Below, piece after piece: positions 1 to 6,428 of a DNA stretch of 7,828 nucleotides; position 1 is the first letter of the stretch; each line of letters begins with the position of its first letter. The DNA lies in contig CABMIA010000142.1 in assembly GCA_902386085.1 (NCBI GenBank), forward strand, positions 1 through 7,828. Reading direction: 5' to 3'. The notes beneath the pieces are model-generated. The model saw only the letters and a list, made by a program, of their open reading frames with translations, ran no database searches and was not told the origin of the DNA. The position numbers and the translations under genes are program-made. Source of the stretch: an uncultured archaeon. GTDB lineage: Archaea > Halobacteriota > Methanosarcinia > Methanosarcinales > Methanoperedenaceae.

Positions 1-1252
1 CCTTCATATCCAGTATTATCTCAGGTGATATGCGCTCAGATTCAAAGTCTATTCCGGGCATTATTTTGCGAATGGCGTTCATCGCCGCTTCCCTGCAAAG
101 GGCGGCCAGGTCAGCGCCGGCATAACCATGTGTAACCTCAGCGAGTTTCGGGATATCAACATCTTCATCAAGGGGCATTCCCCTCGTATGTATATTCAAT
201 ATCTCAAGCCTGCCGTTCCTGTCAGGGATGCTTATGCTGATCTCACGGTCAAACCTGCCGGGTCTCCGGAGGGCAGGGTCAAGGGCATTCGGGATATTGG
301 TAGCCCCGATAACCATCACCTGGCCCCTTGATTTAAGACCGTCCATCAATGCAAGCAACTGTCCCACAACCCTCTTTTCAACATCTCCGAGGATTTTCTC
401 CCTCTTCGGGGCTATGACATCGATTTCGTCAATGAAAAGTATGCTCGGTGCATTGGCGCTTGCCTGTTCGAAGACCTCCCGCAGTTTTCCTTCACTTTCC
501 CCGTAGAACTTATGCATGATCTCAGGACCGTTGACATGCATGAAAAAGGCCGATGTTTCATTCGCCACTGCCCTGGCTATCAGTGTCTTACCTGTGCCTG
601 GCGGGCCGTAGAGCAATATTCCCTTTGGCGGCTCTATACCCAGGCGTTCGAACAGCTCGGGGTATTTCAGGGGAAGTTCGATCATCTCTCTTATTTTCCT
701 GATCTCTTTACCCAGGCCGCCCACGTCCTCGTAGGAGATCTTATTTCCCTGCTTAACCGCTTCCTCTCCTTTTTTGAACTGGATACTGGTTTTAGGATGC
801 ACGATAACGGCACCCTGGGGGCGGGTATTAATAACTGTATATTCCTGGTAGCGCGTCCCGAAAAAAGTGATACGCACGATATCCCCTTTTATGACAGGCA
901 GGCCCCCAAGTAATTTACCTATGTACCTTGTGTCCCTCCGGCTTGCCTTATTAGCTGAAAGTTCAACGACCGATGCTGACTGGGCATTCGTTTTCCTTAC
1001 ACTTACTTTTTCATCCACACCCACCTGTGCATTTCCCCTGACGATGCCGTCGATCTGGATGATGTTCTTGCTGCGGTCTCCAGAAAATGTGGGCATCAGT
1101 TTGGCTACGGTCGTTCTTTTACCTGTAATCTCGACTATATCCCCTACCTCGGCTCCAAGGAGCTTCATATCATCGGGATCTATCCTTGCCAGTCCCCTCC
1201 CAACGTCTTTCGAGAAGGCTTCTGCAACCTTTAATGTTAAATCGTTAGGCAT
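1..1252 (-). CDS. cdc48: CDC48/VCP-type AAA ATPase, N-terminal part (cut by window edge)
   Basis: An ATP-driven unfoldase of the Cdc48/p97/VAT family, which extracts and unfolds proteins and in archaea is thought to feed the 20S proteasome. The first 417 codons are present, starting at ATG 1252-1250; the second ATPase ring and C-terminus lie outside the window. Residues 1 to about 170 match the substrate/cofactor-binding N domain (beta-barrel part starting [14 protein letters not shown], then a second lobe to about [10 protein letters not shown]). The D1 ATPase follows: entry motif YEDVGGL at 174-180, Walker A GPPGTGKT at 216-223, pore loop KFYGES at 248-253, Walker B ILFIDE at 271-276, sensor-1 Asn319, and arginine fingers in RRPGRF at 329-334. 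All D1 catalytic residues are present. The pore loop has aromatic residues, unlike the aliphatic D1 loop of eukaryotic p97. It has its own upstream gap and TATA-like site, so it is probably transcribed separately from the upstream block. Family assignment is near certain. Confidence 0.97.
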   Translation of the reverse strand, partial: MPNDLTLKVAEAFSKDVGRGLARIDPDDMKLLGAEVGDIVEITGKRTTVAKLMPTFSGDRSKNIIQIDGIVRGNAQVGVDEKVSVRKTNAQSASVVELSANKASRRDTRYIGKLLGGLPVIKGDIVRITFFGTRYQEYTVINTRPQGAVIVHPKTSIQFKKGEEAVKQGNKISYEDVGGLGKEIRKIREMIELPLKYPELFERLGIEPPKGILLYGPPGTGKTLIARAVANETSAFFMHVNGPEIMHKFYGESEGKLREVFEQASANAPSILFIDEIDVIAPKREKILGDVEKRVVGQLLALMDGLKSRGQVMVIGATNIPNALDPALRRPGRFDREISISIPDRNGRLEILNIHTRGMPLDEDVDIPKLAEVTHGYAGADLAALCREAAMNAIRKIMPGIDFESERISPEIILDMK

Positions 1253-1286
1253 TTTTTGACCCTGCACACTATTTGATTGATTTTTT

Positions 1287-1299
1287 AGTATAATATACT
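1287..1299 (-). promoter_or_regulatory. Candidate TATA-box promoter for cdc48
   Basis: A perfectly symmetric AT-rich site, AGTATA-A-TATACT, lies 34 nt upstream of the cdc48 start codon. An archaeal TATA box at this place would start transcription roughly 10 nt before the ATG, giving a very short leader, which agrees with the lack of a strong Shine-Dalgarno sequence before the ATG. No clear BRE was recognised, so this is a positional inference. Confidence 0.45.
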
Positions 1300-1327
1300 C
1301 TAATCTTAATAAACTTTATTGGATTAA

Positions 1328-1386
1328 AGGTTGGCGATAAAAAAGTGGTCGAAGGGTAACTAATAAGGGAGAGCTGTCGCCAACCT
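1328..1386. repeat. 10-bp perfect inverted repeat in the methyltransferase-cdc48 gap
   Basis: AGGTTGGCGA at 1328-1337 and its exact reverse complement TCGCCAACCT at 1377-1386 enclose 39 bases. The element begins 30 nt after the methyltransferase stop codon and ends about 28 nt before the cdc48 TATA-like site, reading along the minus strand. It could be a stem-loop at the 3' end of the long transcript, a two-half-site regulator-binding element, or a remnant of a small mobile element. No target-site duplication is visible at its edges. On the minus strand, a T6 run lies just inside the second arm. Confidence 0.6.
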
Positions 1387-1416
1387 CAAGCTATAATCTG
1401 CTGCACACAAGAATAT

Positions 1417-2088
1417 TCATTGTTGATAACTTTCGTGGCAACAATCTGCCTGCAAAATTAGGAAATTTTTATCATCAGCATAGATAATCCTGAACCCGAA
1501 TGTCTTTGCAATCCAGTCAAAAGTGCGCTTGCCAAAAAAGGAAATGTGAGTCGGATCGCTTGCATACCACCAGTCCCCAAAATTCCCGACGGAATCATGC
1601 AATGATGTCCCAACAGCAAGAAAACCTCTTTGACCCAGAATTGAACGGATCTTATTTAGCTCCTCCCGTATATCCCTGAAATGTTCAAACACTTCTATGG
1701 AGATTACAAGATCATACCTTTTTCCAGGAAATGCAGGGAAAAAATACGGATCATAGATATCGCACTCTAATCCATTCCTCTTTAACAGCTCTGCCAGCAC
1801 AGGCTCAGGGCCGCAACCGTAATCCAGGACTGAACGGACATATGGACAGTGTTGATTTATGATGGCTATCTTCTCTAAAAATGTCCTGACATACCCTTCG
1901 CTCGAGAGCGTGTTTTCATGAAGCCTGTATCGCGCAGCTTCTTCCTCAGGCAAAAGATGGAAATTCCCGGGGACAAAAATAAGATCGCATACAGGACAGC
2001 GCATGAACCTGCGGTTTCCTGTTCTTTTTGAAACCGGGATTTCAAGGGGGAAAGCCCTGCCATCGCAGAGAATACACCTCCGGGACAT
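1417..2088 (-). CDS. Class I SAM-dependent methyltransferase with N-terminal zinc ribbon
   Basis: A 223-residue soluble protein. The N-terminus carries two Cys pairs, C5-x2-C8 and C31-x2-C34, spaced like a zinc ribbon. A class I Rossmann methyltransferase fold follows: SAM-binding motif I is VLDYGCGP (87-94), the acidic end of strand 2 is DIYDP (110-114), and the strand-4 motif ISIEVFEHF (129-137) is typical of the Methyltransf_23/11 group. WWYASDPTHISFF further on resembles the family's substrate-side loop. The substrate cannot be told from sequence; small-molecule, glycan or RNA substrates are all possible. It is the last gene of the minus block, 7 nt after the PAC2 stop codon, with a weak AGGTT at 2098-2102 as a possible ribosome-binding site. 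It is not a member of the conserved ribosomal cluster as I know it, so it may be a later addition. Family call sure, function unknown. Confidence 0.88.
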   Translation of the reverse strand: MSRRCILCDGRAFPLEIPVSKRTGNRRFMRCPVCDLIFVPGNFHLLPEEEAARYRLHENTLSSEGYVRTFLEKIAIINQHCPYVRSVLDYGCGPEPVLAELLKRNGLECDIYDPYFFPAFPGKRYDLVISIEVFEHFRDIREELNKIRSILGQRGFLAVGTSLHDSVGNFGDWWYASDPTHISFFGKRTFDWIAKTFGFRIIYADDKNFLILQADCCHESYQQ

Positions 2089-2095
2089 ACAGGGA

Positions 2096-2857
2096 TTAAC
2101 CTATATACCTCAGATCCTCCTCTGATGAGACCGGGGTCTTCCCTTCTTCCATCTCCCTGAGCTTTGCCACGATCTTTTCCATCTCAGATGCCCTCTCCGA
2201 GAGAGCATGCATATCAACATCGATCTTAAGGATCTTGCTGAGCACTTTCAGCACAGCCTGGGCACTTTTAGGATCCACGAGGTAACCTGAGGTCACACCC
2301 ATGAGACATGCGGCATCGATCCCGCGCATCGCCCCCAGGCCAAGGAGCAAGCCTGATGCACCGACAATGCCTCCTCCGGGTTCATTCGCCCTGAATTCGA
2401 CCCCATATTCCTTGAGCTCGCGCACGAGTTCAATGGTATTTGCGGCTCCCAGGACTGATTCGTTCTCCACAAGCTGCCCTACTCCGTAACCGCCAAGCGC
2501 GTAAATCCTTTTGACCTTGAATTCCTCAGCAATGTCAAGGAACACGCCGCACAGCTCGTAATGCCCTTCTGTCGTAGTGCTCTGGTGGTCGCCTACAAGA
2601 AGAAGGAGATCATTCCCTGTTTTCGATTTAAATGCGTATATTTCATTGCGGACGAGCCTGATAGTACCATCGTCTTCAACTATGACCTGAGGGGGAAAAT
2701 GCGGGGAGTATATTTCCATTATTTTTTTTGCTCCAAGCTCCTCTACCAGATGTTCGGCAACAAGTTTTCCCACATGGCCGACTCCGGGCAGCCCCTCAAT
2801 AAGTATGGGGTTCTTTAGTCGCGGTTTTTTAGTCCGCAATATCGTAGTTTTTAGCAT
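2096..2857 (-). CDS. PAC2-family proteasome assembly chaperone (PbaB-like)
   Basis: A 253-residue protein of the archaeal PAC2 family (COG2047 type), whose characterised relatives bind the proteasome alpha ring and help assembly or act as an ATP-independent activator. Seen in sequence: the N-terminal segment LIEGLPGVGHVGKLVAEHL (residues 19-37), characteristic of the family; the glycine-rich ALGGYGVGQ; GGGIVGASGLLLGLGAMRG; and ACLMGVTSGYLVDPKSA, together giving the purine-phosphorylase-like fold. The C-terminus ends DLRYIG. This tail is similar to what I recall in other archaeal members and could dock into alpha-ring pockets, though it is not a strict HbYX. The start ATG has a good TGAGGT (2862-2867) 4 nt upstream, inside the end of nop10, with only 2 nt between the genes. 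A location near cdc48 fits a role in protein turnover. Confidence 0.9.
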   Translation of the reverse strand: MLKTTILRTKKPRLKNPILIEGLPGVGHVGKLVAEHLVEELGAKKIMEIYSPHFPPQVIVEDDGTIRLVRNEIYAFKSKTGNDLLLLVGDHQSTTTEGHYELCGVFLDIAEEFKVKRIYALGGYGVGQLVENESVLGAANTIELVRELKEYGVEFRANEPGGGIVGASGLLLGLGAMRGIDAACLMGVTSGYLVDPKSAQAVLKVLSKILKIDVDMHALSERASEMEKIVAKLREMEEGKTPVSSEEDLRYIG

Positions 2858-2859
2858 CG

Positions 2860-3012
2860 CTACCTCATTTTGCTCAATCGTCTATATTTCCCGTACCTGT
2901 CTTCAATAGAAAATCGTGCAGGCTGGGAATATTTTGTGGTTTTTCCGCAGACAGGACAGATTTCTTTAAGAGTATATCTGCCGCAAGAACATTTTCTTAT
3001 TCTTGAAACCAT
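2860..3012 (-). CDS. nop10: H/ACA RNP protein Nop10
   Basis: A 50-residue protein, easily missed because of its size. It reads MVSRIRKCSCGRYTLKEICP and continues to the end RRLSKMR. Nop10 is a core subunit of box H/ACA ribonucleoproteins, bound to Cbf5, and serves guide-RNA-directed pseudouridylation of rRNA. The diagnostic features are present: an N-terminal zinc ribbon with C8-x-C10 and C19-x2-C22, the YTLKxxCPxCG core, the linker with P31-A-R-F, and the C-terminal helix containing the DRYGKYRR sequence (residues 38-45) typical of the family. Length is normal for archaeal Nop10. It lies 22 nt after aIF2-alpha and 2 nt before the PAC2 gene; aIF2alpha-nop10-PAC2 is a common archaeal order. 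No strong ribosome-binding site is visible before the ATG, so translation may depend on the upstream gene. Confidence 0.96.
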   Translation of the reverse strand: MVSRIRKCSCGRYTLKEICPVCGKTTKYSQPARFSIEDRYGKYRRLSKMR

Positions 3013-3034
3013 AATGCAGGTATCCAGTCTCTAA

Positions 3035-3397
3035 TCAGGTATTTTGTTCGCTGTACCTGTAGAATTTGCCTGTTCCACCTGCCTTTTCAATTACCTCGAT
3101 AGCGGATTGCGCTGATTTTTTGAGAATATTTTCAGCCTTTTTATAATCCGGCGCTATAACATGTATCCTGTACCTCGGAGCGCCGGTATATGTGATATCG
3201 ACACTAATCTCTTCCCCGTCTACCTCACCTGCGGCATTCAATGCATTTTTTATGCGATCTATCCCGTTTTCAACGGGACACATAAGATCGATGTAGCCTG
3301 ATATATCCACCTGCGGTTTTTTCAGGTTTTCCTCGGCGACTTTTTTTATCATCTCGGCGAATTCTTTACGAATGCCGATATCAGTCAGGATCGACAC
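3035..3397 (-). CDS. Possible separately initiated C-terminal aIF2-alpha fragment
   Basis: If the TAA at codon 94 is real, this 120-codon open frame from GTG 3397-3395 could still make the alpha/beta domain that contacts aIF2-gamma. An AAGGA at 3406-3410 lies 8 nt upstream of the GTG, a good distance for reinitiation. It would begin at codon 145 of the full gene, with the tail of the helical domain. The GTG codes an ordinary Val in the intact reading, and the SD-like bases encode internal residues, so the signal may be chance. This is an alternative product, not an independent gene. Confidence 0.3.
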   Translation of the reverse strand: MSILTDIGIRKEFAEMIKKVAEENLKKPQVDISGYIDLMCPVENGIDRIKNALNAAGEVDGEEISVDITYTGAPRYRIHVIAPDYKKAENILKKSAQSAIEVIEKAGGTGKFYRYSEQNT

Positions 3398-3829
3398 TCC
3401 GCCAATCCTTGATCTTTCGAATGCGGAATAAACGCTGCCGAACTTTTCGTAAAGCAGGCTGATTATCTTATTAAGGTCTTCCTGGGCTGTTTTTGTGGTC
3501 TTGGCGACGTATTGTATCCATTTCTCTGCCTTTTGATCGTTCTTCCATTACTGGATCTTTTCACGGCGCTGGTGTTCATTGACATCTTTGAGTGAAAGGT
3601 CTATGTGGTGTTTGGCCGTATCAACATAAAGTACTTTGCAGACTATCTTCTGGCCTTCCCTTACATGGTCCCTTATGTATTTGACCCAGCCCGATGCCAC
3701 TTCCGAGATATGGATTAAGCCTTCTTTGCCCCCGTATTCATCAAGTTCGACGAAAGCCCCGAAATCAGTGACTTTTTTAACAGTGCATACGACAAGATCG
3801 CCTTCCTCAGGCCATCCGCTTCTTTCCAT
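3035..3829 (-). CDS. eif2a: Translation initiation factor aIF2 subunit alpha, interrupted by in-frame TAA
   Basis: The alpha subunit of heterotrimeric aIF2, which brings initiator Met-tRNA to the small ribosomal subunit. The frame runs 264 codons from ATG 3829-3827 to the stop at 3035-3037. Codons 1 to about 85 are the S1 OB-fold ([20 protein letters not shown], then [20 protein letters not shown]). Codons about 86-170 are the helical domain. The last ~95 are the alpha/beta domain that binds the gamma subunit, with the signature [21 protein letters not shown]. Codon 94 is TAA: [18 protein letters not shown]. Sequence on both sides is conserved and in the same frame, with no frameshift. If the stop is real, the product is a 93-residue S1 domain. 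A GAGGTT (3838-3843) 8 nt upstream supports the start, which overlaps the eS27 stop by one base (TAATG). Identity is certain; the state of the gene is not. Confidence 0.93.
3548..3550 (-). other. In-frame TAA stop inside aIF2-alpha (codon 94)
   Basis: The codon following Gln93 is TAA; the next codon is TGG for a Trp that starts a conserved-looking helix. In homologues as I remember them this place is usually Glu (for example LQEF or IQEW), one G-to-T change from TAA. Other genes here use TAA as a true stop (eS27, PAC2, Ogg1), which argues against recoding. The ATG overlapping the stop (TAATG) opens an out-of-frame reading that closes after 26 codons, so it does not rescue the protein. Confidence 0.85.
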
Positions 3830-4002
3830 TATTCCAGAACCTCAATTATCTGCGTCTTTACAAACGCCTTGCCGCCTGTAGGTTCTGCAAGCGTTCTCCC
3901 GCAAACCAGGCAGCTTACCGGCGTACTGGCGCATCCGAAAATGACCTGTTCGTTCTCACAGTCTGTGCATTTGACTTTTAAAAACCTGCTTCTTGGTTCC
4001 AT
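3829..4002 (-). CDS. rps27e: Small-subunit ribosomal protein eS27 (S27e)
   Basis: A 57-residue zinc-binding protein of the 30S subunit, shared by archaea and eukaryotes. It begins [20 protein letters not shown], and has a four-cysteine zinc finger C12-x2-C15 / C31-x2-C34, followed by the conserved [13 protein letters not shown] longer frame to 4044 exists, but ATG 4002-4000 gives the family's normal length and has a GGAG (4011-4014) 8 nt upstream, so I chose it. It follows eL42 with 2 nt between stop and start, and its TAA overlaps the aIF2-alpha ATG by one base. The eL42-eS27-aIF2alpha order is widely kept in archaea, and the tight packing implies one transcript with coupled translation. Confidence 0.96.
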   Translation of the reverse strand: MEPRSRFLKVKCTDCENEQVIFGCASTPVSCLVCGRTLAEPTGGKAFVKTQIIEVLE

Positions 4003-4004
4003 AT

Positions 4005-4289
4005 CTAAGACTCCACAAGTTCGAATTTGCCAGCCCTGAAGCACTTGCTTTTAAGATGTGCTTTCTTACACGTAGAACACCTGTATCTTAAGTTTACGCG
4101 TTTTGTGGGCTTATCTCCTCCAGGCACTTTTGAGAATTTACCTGAGTTGCCTATGCCTGTATGCCTGTATTTCTGCCTTGTTATTCTTGTCAGCGTCGAT
4201 GCCTGTCCCTTTTTAACCCTTTCTACCACATGCGGTGTATGGGCCTTGCAATAAGGACAGTATGTTTTGAATTTTTTGGGTATTTTCAC
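4005..4289 (-). CDS. rpl44e: Large-subunit ribosomal protein eL42 (L44e)
   Basis: A 94-residue zinc-ribbon protein of the 50S subunit, near the E site. With a GTG start at 4289-4287 the protein begins (V/M)[19 protein letters not shown], the usual family N-terminus. Zinc ligands are C11-x2-C14 and C71-x2-C74, with the basic, glycine-rich middle GQASTLTR...[18 protein letters not shown]. The frame also opens at GTG 4298-4296, which would add three residues and overlap the GINS stop as GTGA. I prefer 4289 because a strong AGGTGAT (4294-4300) lies just upstream of it and would overlap the earlier start. It ends in TAG, 2 nt before the eS27 ATG. Confidence 0.95.
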   Translation of the reverse strand: MKIPKKFKTYCPYCKAHTPHVVERVKKGQASTLTRITRQKYRHTGIGNSGKFSKVPGGDKPTKRVNLRYRCSTCKKAHLKSKCFRAGKFELVES

Positions 4290-4293
4290 GATG

Positions 4294-4300
4294 ATCACCT
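4294..4300 (-). promoter_or_regulatory. Strong ribosome-binding site setting the eL42 start
   Basis: AGGTGAT is complementary to the 3' end of archaeal 16S rRNA. Its GGTG core lies 6 nt before GTG 4289. It overlaps the end of the GINS gene and selects the internal GTG rather than the GTG at 4298. Confidence 0.7.
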
Positions 4301-4951
4301 TTTAACCGGGATTTGGACTGCTGCCTTGCGATTGATCAATGCCCTGGCGTTCAGTGCCGATAGAACAGCTACGTCTTCTTTCGCCAGAGTATAGTTGCGT
4401 CCGTCTGCCCCGACAAATGTCGGAATTTCTTTCAGCAACCGCACCACAATGTACTCTTTACTTATATCCTTTTTGTCTTCGATTTCAATTTCTTTGTTGT
4501 TGTTTTCCACAGGTACAGCTTCCCGGGAAACCACTACATCTTGGGAAATGACAGTTTCTCTTATTCTACCGAGTATCCTGTCATGGATTTCATCCCGCCA
4601 TTCCGTTATTACCTCAAGCAGCCTGTTATAGAATATGCGCTCTTCAAGTGTCATTGATTCAAGGTCCTGCTTTTCTTTCTGCTTTGAGGACGCGCGAAGG
4701 GAAGCTTCTGTTATTATTTTCTTAGTCCTTCGCTCGATGACGCTCTCGATCGCTTTCCTTGCTGTTTTGAGTTCATCATCTATAATAGCATACTTCGTAC
4801 CGTATGTGTCTGCGATCTTCTTTTTTTCTTCTTCAAGCTCTTGTATCTGCCTTGCAATCCTGTCATAGAAATCTTTTTCAAGAGGAACGAGTTTTGGTTT
4901 TCGCTCATCTCTCAGGATATCATTGAGGTTTGTTTTGGCTTGGTCAGGCAT
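4295..4951 (-). CDS. gins15: GINS complex subunit, Gins51 (Gins15) type
   Basis: A 218-residue subunit of the archaeal GINS complex, which joins MCM helicase and Cdc45/RecJ-like protein in the replicative helicase and links to primase. Starting at ATG 4951-4949 ([13 protein letters not shown]), residues 20 to about 130 form a long helical A domain that includes [16 protein letters not shown] (100-115). A charged linker (about 140-165, rich in Glu/Lys/Asn) leads to the small beta-rich B domain at 167-213 ([20 protein letters not shown]...). A C-terminal B domain marks the Gins51 class as opposed to Gins23. A longer frame reaches 4990, but GGAG at 4961-4964 stands 9 nt before the chosen ATG. 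It overlaps the priS stop by 8 nt; this gene pair is common in euryarchaea. Confidence 0.88.
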   Translation of the reverse strand: MPDQAKTNLNDILRDERKPKLVPLEKDFYDRIARQIQELEEEKKKIADTYGTKYAIIDDELKTARKAIESVIERRTKKIITEASLRASSKQKEKQDLESMTLEERIFYNRLLEVITEWRDEIHDRILGRIRETVISQDVVVSREAVPVENNNKEIEIEDKKDISKEYIVVRLLKEIPTFVGADGRNYTLAKEDVAVLSALNARALINRKAAVQIPVKR

Positions 4952-6344
4952 ACTCGGCTGCTCCGCGGCACATAAGGTACATTGCCGCATATTCGGGCAG
5001 GGTGTTGATACCTTCTGCCACTGTAAAGCTTTTTCCTTTCATTTCCACACGGGAATTCTGAGGTTTAAGAGGAGGGATATCCTTGATCTGTATTTCTTTT
5101 TCGCTGAATACGATGGCGTCATTTAGCGGCTCAAATTTCTCAAACCCTCCCATGGTCAGGGGAACAACACGCATACCCGAGCCGCCGTGGAGCGAGGAGG
5201 GCATACGGATGAGGCGCTTTACATCTGCGGTGACGGGTTCGTCTGTATGGGCGCTCCCTATGTTGATACTGTTTTCTTCTATTGCCTTTTGCACGATCGC
5301 ATTAAAAATATATGAATCTCCAATTATACCTTTAGCCTCTATCATTTCCAGGGCTTCCGGGTTCCGGGCGATCTCTTTAAGGTCTTTCAGTTTGGCGCTG
5401 GCTTCGGGCCTGAAATCCCATAGATCGTTTGCTATCAGGATATTACGCACAGTATCACCTGAAATCCCGACCTCTTCTGCTATTTTTTGCAGCCCGATTT
5501 TCCTGTTTTCATTTTTCAAATCGATGATGTGTGTTTTGATGTTTTCCGGAACCTTATCTATCGATAACGTATTAAATTTGTAATTTTTAATCAAATTTAT
5601 TATATCATTTACTGCATTTGTTTCGTCATTATTTGATATCTCCTTCAGAAAAGATATTATGTATCGGCAGATACGTTTCCCCCATCCGAATCCACCCGGA
5701 ACCACATCGAATGAGCTTATTTTCCGCGGGGATTCAAGTTCCTTTTTTCTGAACTTTCCTGCATCATACACTTTATGCTCTGCAGGTTTGAAAAGAAAAT
5801 CAACTGCTAATCCCGTGCCGCTGACGTAATCCACAATCTCCCTCCGCTCTGCGCTCTCAAGCGGCATCACCTTCGGGTCGCGAACGTGTATGTGATACCC
5901 GCGCCCGCCTGAAAACACGATGCTGATATTATTTTCTGAAAAACCGAAATCGTCAAGCAAAAATTCAAGAAGCTTCGCCGTTTCAGCCTTCACGTTGGCA
6001 AGCATCTCGGCATACGACCTTGCCTTCTGCGGCAGGTGGTCGGCATCAAGATCAAATATCAGGTCTGCACCCTCCCACTTTTTCTCCTTCATGGTCGCTG
6101 CCCCTGGGAACTGATAATAAGCAGCGGAATGATACACATGCGCGGGCACCATGGAGCGAAGGTACTCATGCGCCTCGCCCTCACTTGAAAATGCCTTGTG
6201 GCGGCGCATCACAACCTCAGGCAGTTCATCAAAAAAGATAAAACCCCATTCACGCCGCGAAAAATCAGTGGGCAGGGTAAGGTTAGCGGTGAGGTAATAA
6301 TCCCCGAACCTTTTCCTGAGATACTGTTTTGTCCTGAAGTTCAT
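4944..6344 (-). CDS. priS: DNA primase small (catalytic) subunit PriS
   Basis: The catalytic subunit of archaeal/eukaryotic-type primase, which makes RNA/DNA primers with PriL. At 466 residues it is longer than typical archaeal PriS (about 350-420 by memory). Catalytic motifs are intact: DLIFDLDADH (94-103) with metal ligands Asp98 and Asp100, the nucleotide-binding SGGRGYHIHV (145-154), and the third motif DEPVTADVKRLIRMPSSLHG (367-386) with Asp373. Between motifs 2 and 3 there is a long mostly helical stretch, roughly 230-360, containing a helix-turn-helix-like segment near 281-303 (KIAEEVGISGDTVRNILI). It starts 84 nt from the divergent Ogg1 gene; a TATA-like site about 26 nt upstream would give an almost leaderless mRNA. 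It heads the minus-strand block. PriL is not in this window. Confidence 0.95.
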   Translation of the reverse strand: MNFRTKQYLRKRFGDYYLTANLTLPTDFSRREWGFIFFDELPEVVMRRHKAFSSEGEAHEYLRSMVPAHVYHSAAYYQFPGAATMKEKKWEGADLIFDLDADHLPQKARSYAEMLANVKAETAKLLEFLLDDFGFSENNISIVFSGGRGYHIHVRDPKVMPLESAERREIVDYVSGTGLAVDFLFKPAEHKVYDAGKFRKKELESPRKISSFDVVPGGFGWGKRICRYIISFLKEISNNDETNAVNDIINLIKNYKFNTLSIDKVPENIKTHIIDLKNENRKIGLQKIAEEVGISGDTVRNILIANDLWDFRPEASAKLKDLKEIARNPEALEMIEAKGIIGDSYIFNAIVQKAIEENSINIGSAHTDEPVTADVKRLIRMPSSLHGGSGMRVVPLTMGGFEKFEPLNDAIVFSEKEIQIKDIPPLKPQNSRVEMKGKSFTVAEGINTLPEYAAMYLMCRGAAEYA

Positions 6345-6428
6345 GCGTTCGTTCTTGATTCACCCATATACATTTATGGGTTTTGCAAGCAGTACGAAAG
6401 TAATGTATTTCAAACCTGTGGGATATTC
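6345..6428. promoter_or_regulatory. Divergent promoter region between priS and ogg1
   Basis: 84 bases separate the two start codons. An inverted repeat CCCATA-N6-TATGGG spans 6363-6380. Read on the minus strand it holds ATGTATATGG centred near 6370, about 26 nt before the priS ATG, so a leaderless priS transcript is likely. Read on the plus strand it holds TACATTTATGG, which would place the ogg1 transcript start near 6400. The two promoters therefore overlap in one symmetric site. Positions are inferred from archaeal TATA spacing. Confidence 0.5.

Noticed and set aside
512..913. Open frames on the plus strand across 128-1259
   Set aside because: They lie opposite the conserved cdc48 coding sequence and show no family features; they are shadows of its codon bias.
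2561..2818. Plus-strand open frame opposite the PAC2 gene
   Set aside because: Antisense to a well-conserved protein, with no recognisable motif or ribosome-binding site.
3548..3550. Stop codon recoded as pyrrolysine or selenocysteine
   Set aside because: Those use TAG and TGA; this is TAA, and TAA ends other genes in the window.
3398..3829. Programmed frameshift in aIF2-alpha
   Set aside because: Both halves are in the same frame; the out-of-frame ATG overlapping the TAA closes after 26 codons.
5083..5583. 166-codon plus-strand frame opposite priS
   Set aside because: Serine-rich low-complexity product typical of antisense reading; priS motifs on the other strand are unambiguous.
6198..6428. 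N-terminal extension of Ogg1 to 6198
   Set aside because: Overlaps priS in antisense and the divergent promoter; family similarity starts right after ATG 6429.
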